A stretch of DNA of 5,284 bases from Candidatus Saccharimonadales bacterium (lineage in GTDB: Bacteria > Patescibacteriota > Saccharimonadia > Saccharimonadales > UBA4665): NCBI GenBank assembly GCA_025450135.1, contig JANWHZ010000052.1, positions 1 to 5,284 of the forward strand, written 5' to 3'. The notes beneath the pieces are model-generated. The model saw only the letters and a program-made list of their open reading frames with translations, was not told the DNA's origin and made no database searches. The stretch's first letter is position 1; each line of letters begins with the position of its first letter. Positions 4,349 to 5,284 of this stretch are shown one piece after another. The translations under genes and the position numbers were made by a program.

Positions 4349-5284
4349 CTATTGTACTGGAGTTGCCACGGGTAGTTCATCCCAGCGACTGACATAGCGT
4401 GGCGATCTGAGTTGATGTTTCGGTTCCCAGCGGGCACTGAGATCTTCGCTGGCGAAGTGGATGAGGTTGCGACCAAAGCGGTTATTGATGGCGTCCACGG
4501 CATTCATACGTGCGGTTGAACTGTCATGCGTTTGCGGCCGGATATGTTCGAAAAGATCAACTTGTAGCTGGTTCGACGGCAAGAAATCGTACAGGGTCAC
4601 GCCGGCGCGATGGTACTGATATCTCGGATTGTAGATGGTGCGCATACGTGCCAGTATGGCGCTTATAACTGCGCCACTGTCGTTAGTTGGCATATCGAAG
4701 CGAATATCTTCGTACCAGGCCACGTAACCTGGCTTATGCTTGTTGGTTGTAATAAACAGGATAGCTCGCTGTGCCAGTTGGCCCTCACGGCGGGCTTCGA
4801 GCGCTGCCCTAGAGGCAAGTGTGGCAAGTGCGGATTCCACCGGTGCTAATTCGCTGGTATCTTCACCGAACATACGGCTGCGCATAATCGTTCGATTCGG
4901 CCGGTCAAAGGGTGCCAGGTCATGACAGGCAGTGCCGTTCAGTTCTTGTACGAGCTGGGCGCCAGGCAAGCCCATGAGCTGACGGGCGTATTGCGGTCGG
5001 AGGCTGCGGACATCGAGTGCCGTAAACATACCCTCGGCGCGTAGCTTGGGCGCCAGTCGCCAACCGATACCCCACAGATTTTCCAATGGAAAGCGGTTCA
5101 GGTATTCAGCTTGCTGTGTTGGTGTCAGCGTGGCGAGATCAAGTGCACCCTGATGCTCGTCGTGCTTTTTGACGTAATCGGCGCCGAGTTTGGCAAGTGT
5201 TTTAGTCGGTGCGATGCCGACTGAGACCGGTACGCCGACGGCGCACAAAATGTGTTGGCGTAGCGCCCTGCCCCAATCAGTGTA
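4349..5284 (-). CDS. umuC: Y-family DNA polymerase, UmuC type (N-terminus outside window)
   Basis: Translesion polymerase subunit of Pol V type, which copies past DNA lesions, usually with UmuD' and under LexA control. The 311 codons in view are open to the window edge. The frame begins YTDWGRALRQHI, then has the family hallmark VSVGIAPTKTLAKLGADY. The helix-hairpin-helix thumb is NLWGIGWRLAPKLRAEGM. Little-finger sequence follows, with FGEDTSELAP and YHRAGVTLYDFLPSNQLQVDLF, the latter corresponding to the UmuC stretch YQKAGVMLGDF-LNLF. It ends in SPRYVSRWDELPV, close to the SPRYTTR end of E. coli UmuC. Compared with that protein (422 residues), roughly 120 N-terminal residues are missing, including the catalytic DxD/DE palm residues. 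A TTG at 5248 is only an internal codon, not the start. The length and ending are normal and nothing in view looks broken. Whether a umuD/lexA-like gene precedes it cannot be seen. Confidence 0.93.
   Translation of the reverse strand, partial: YTDWGRALRQHILCAVGVPVSVGIAPTKTLAKLGADYVKKHDEHQGALDLATLTPTQQAEYLNRFPLENLWGIGWRLAPKLRAEGMFTALDVRSLRPQYARQLMGLPGAQLVQELNGTACHDLAPFDRPNRTIMRSRMFGEDTSELAPVESALATLASRAALEARREGQLAQRAILFITTNKHKPGYVAWYEDIRFDMPTNDSGAVISAILARMRTIYNPRYQYHRAGVTLYDFLPSNQLQVDLFEHIRPQTHDSSTARMNAVDAINNRFGRNLIHFASEDLSARWEPKHQLRSPRYVSRWDELPVATPVQ
4351..4379 (-). promoter_or_regulatory. -10 box for leaderless methyltransferase, inside the polymerase gene end
   Basis: On the - strand TACAAT (4356-4351) sits 6 nt before the ATG at 4344, where a transcript would start at or next to the start codon. 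A weak -35, TGAACT (4379-4374), lies 17 bp upstream. The hexamer doubles as the last codons of the polymerase (GTA CAA TAG). The octamer TACAATAG is identical to that before the deacetylase gene. Confidence 0.5.

Noticed and set aside
4345..4503. 53-residue N-terminal extension of the methyltransferase from ATG 4503
   Set aside because: It sits on polymerase coding sequence, has low complexity, and is not part of the TylF domain; the ATG at 4344 has the -10 box and the domain start.
4811..4829. Tandem GGCAAGTGT/GGCAAGTGC repeat in the polymerase gene
   Set aside because: It is explained by an Ala-Leu-Ala-Thr-Leu-Ala helix in the protein and needs no separate role.
5246..5284. TTG at 5248 as the start of the polymerase
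   Set aside because: The frame stays open to the window edge and upstream residues (DWGRALRQHI) match internal UmuC sequence, so the gene is cut by the window rather than truncated.

Overview
The window looks like chromosomal DNA of a small-genome bacterium. My best guess is a Patescibacteria/CPR lineage of the Saccharibacteria (TM7) type, held at low to moderate confidence. Base composition is balanced and the code is standard: TAG ends most genes and TGA ends one, so the UGA=Gly lineages (Gracilibacteria, Absconditabacteria) are unlikely. Most large genes have no Shine-Dalgarno sequence. Instead, at three of them a -10 hexamer lies 6-9 nt before the ATG, which predicts leaderless mRNAs.

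Layout on the + strand: a membrane-anchored family-4 polysaccharide deacetylase (65-889) ends in a hairpin plus T-run at 949-978. A near-consensus promoter at 912-940 then starts a second unit. Its roughly 200-nt leader can fold so that the Shine-Dalgarno is hidden or exposed. It precedes a 30-residue one-helix membrane peptide (1147-1239) whose SD matches the 16S tail over 13 nt. A doubtful 52-codon ORF (1311-1469) and a terminator (1540-1565) close that unit. Next come a leaderless orphan protein (1627-2250), a secreted-protein gene broken by an in-frame amber codon (2299-2658), and a stand-alone ATP-grasp ligase (2670-3743) resembling the amide-forming domain of cyanophycin synthetase and GshAB.

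On the - strand, a UmuC-type Y-family DNA polymerase enters from the right edge without its N-terminus (4349-5284). Four bases after its stop starts a TylF-like SAM methyltransferase (start 4344), whose own -10 box lies in the last UmuC codons. The methyltransferase converges on the ATP-grasp gene, and the two coding ends overlap by 14 bp.

Functionally the window is a patchwork: cell-envelope glycan editing, an unknown peptide-bond or amide ligase, a small-molecule methyltransferase, and SOS-type translesion synthesis. No single pathway joins these genes. The most unusual part is 912-1240, a structured leader with the strongest SD in the window driving a tiny hydrophobic peptide. It would suit a regulated small membrane protein or a type I toxin, but neither is shown.
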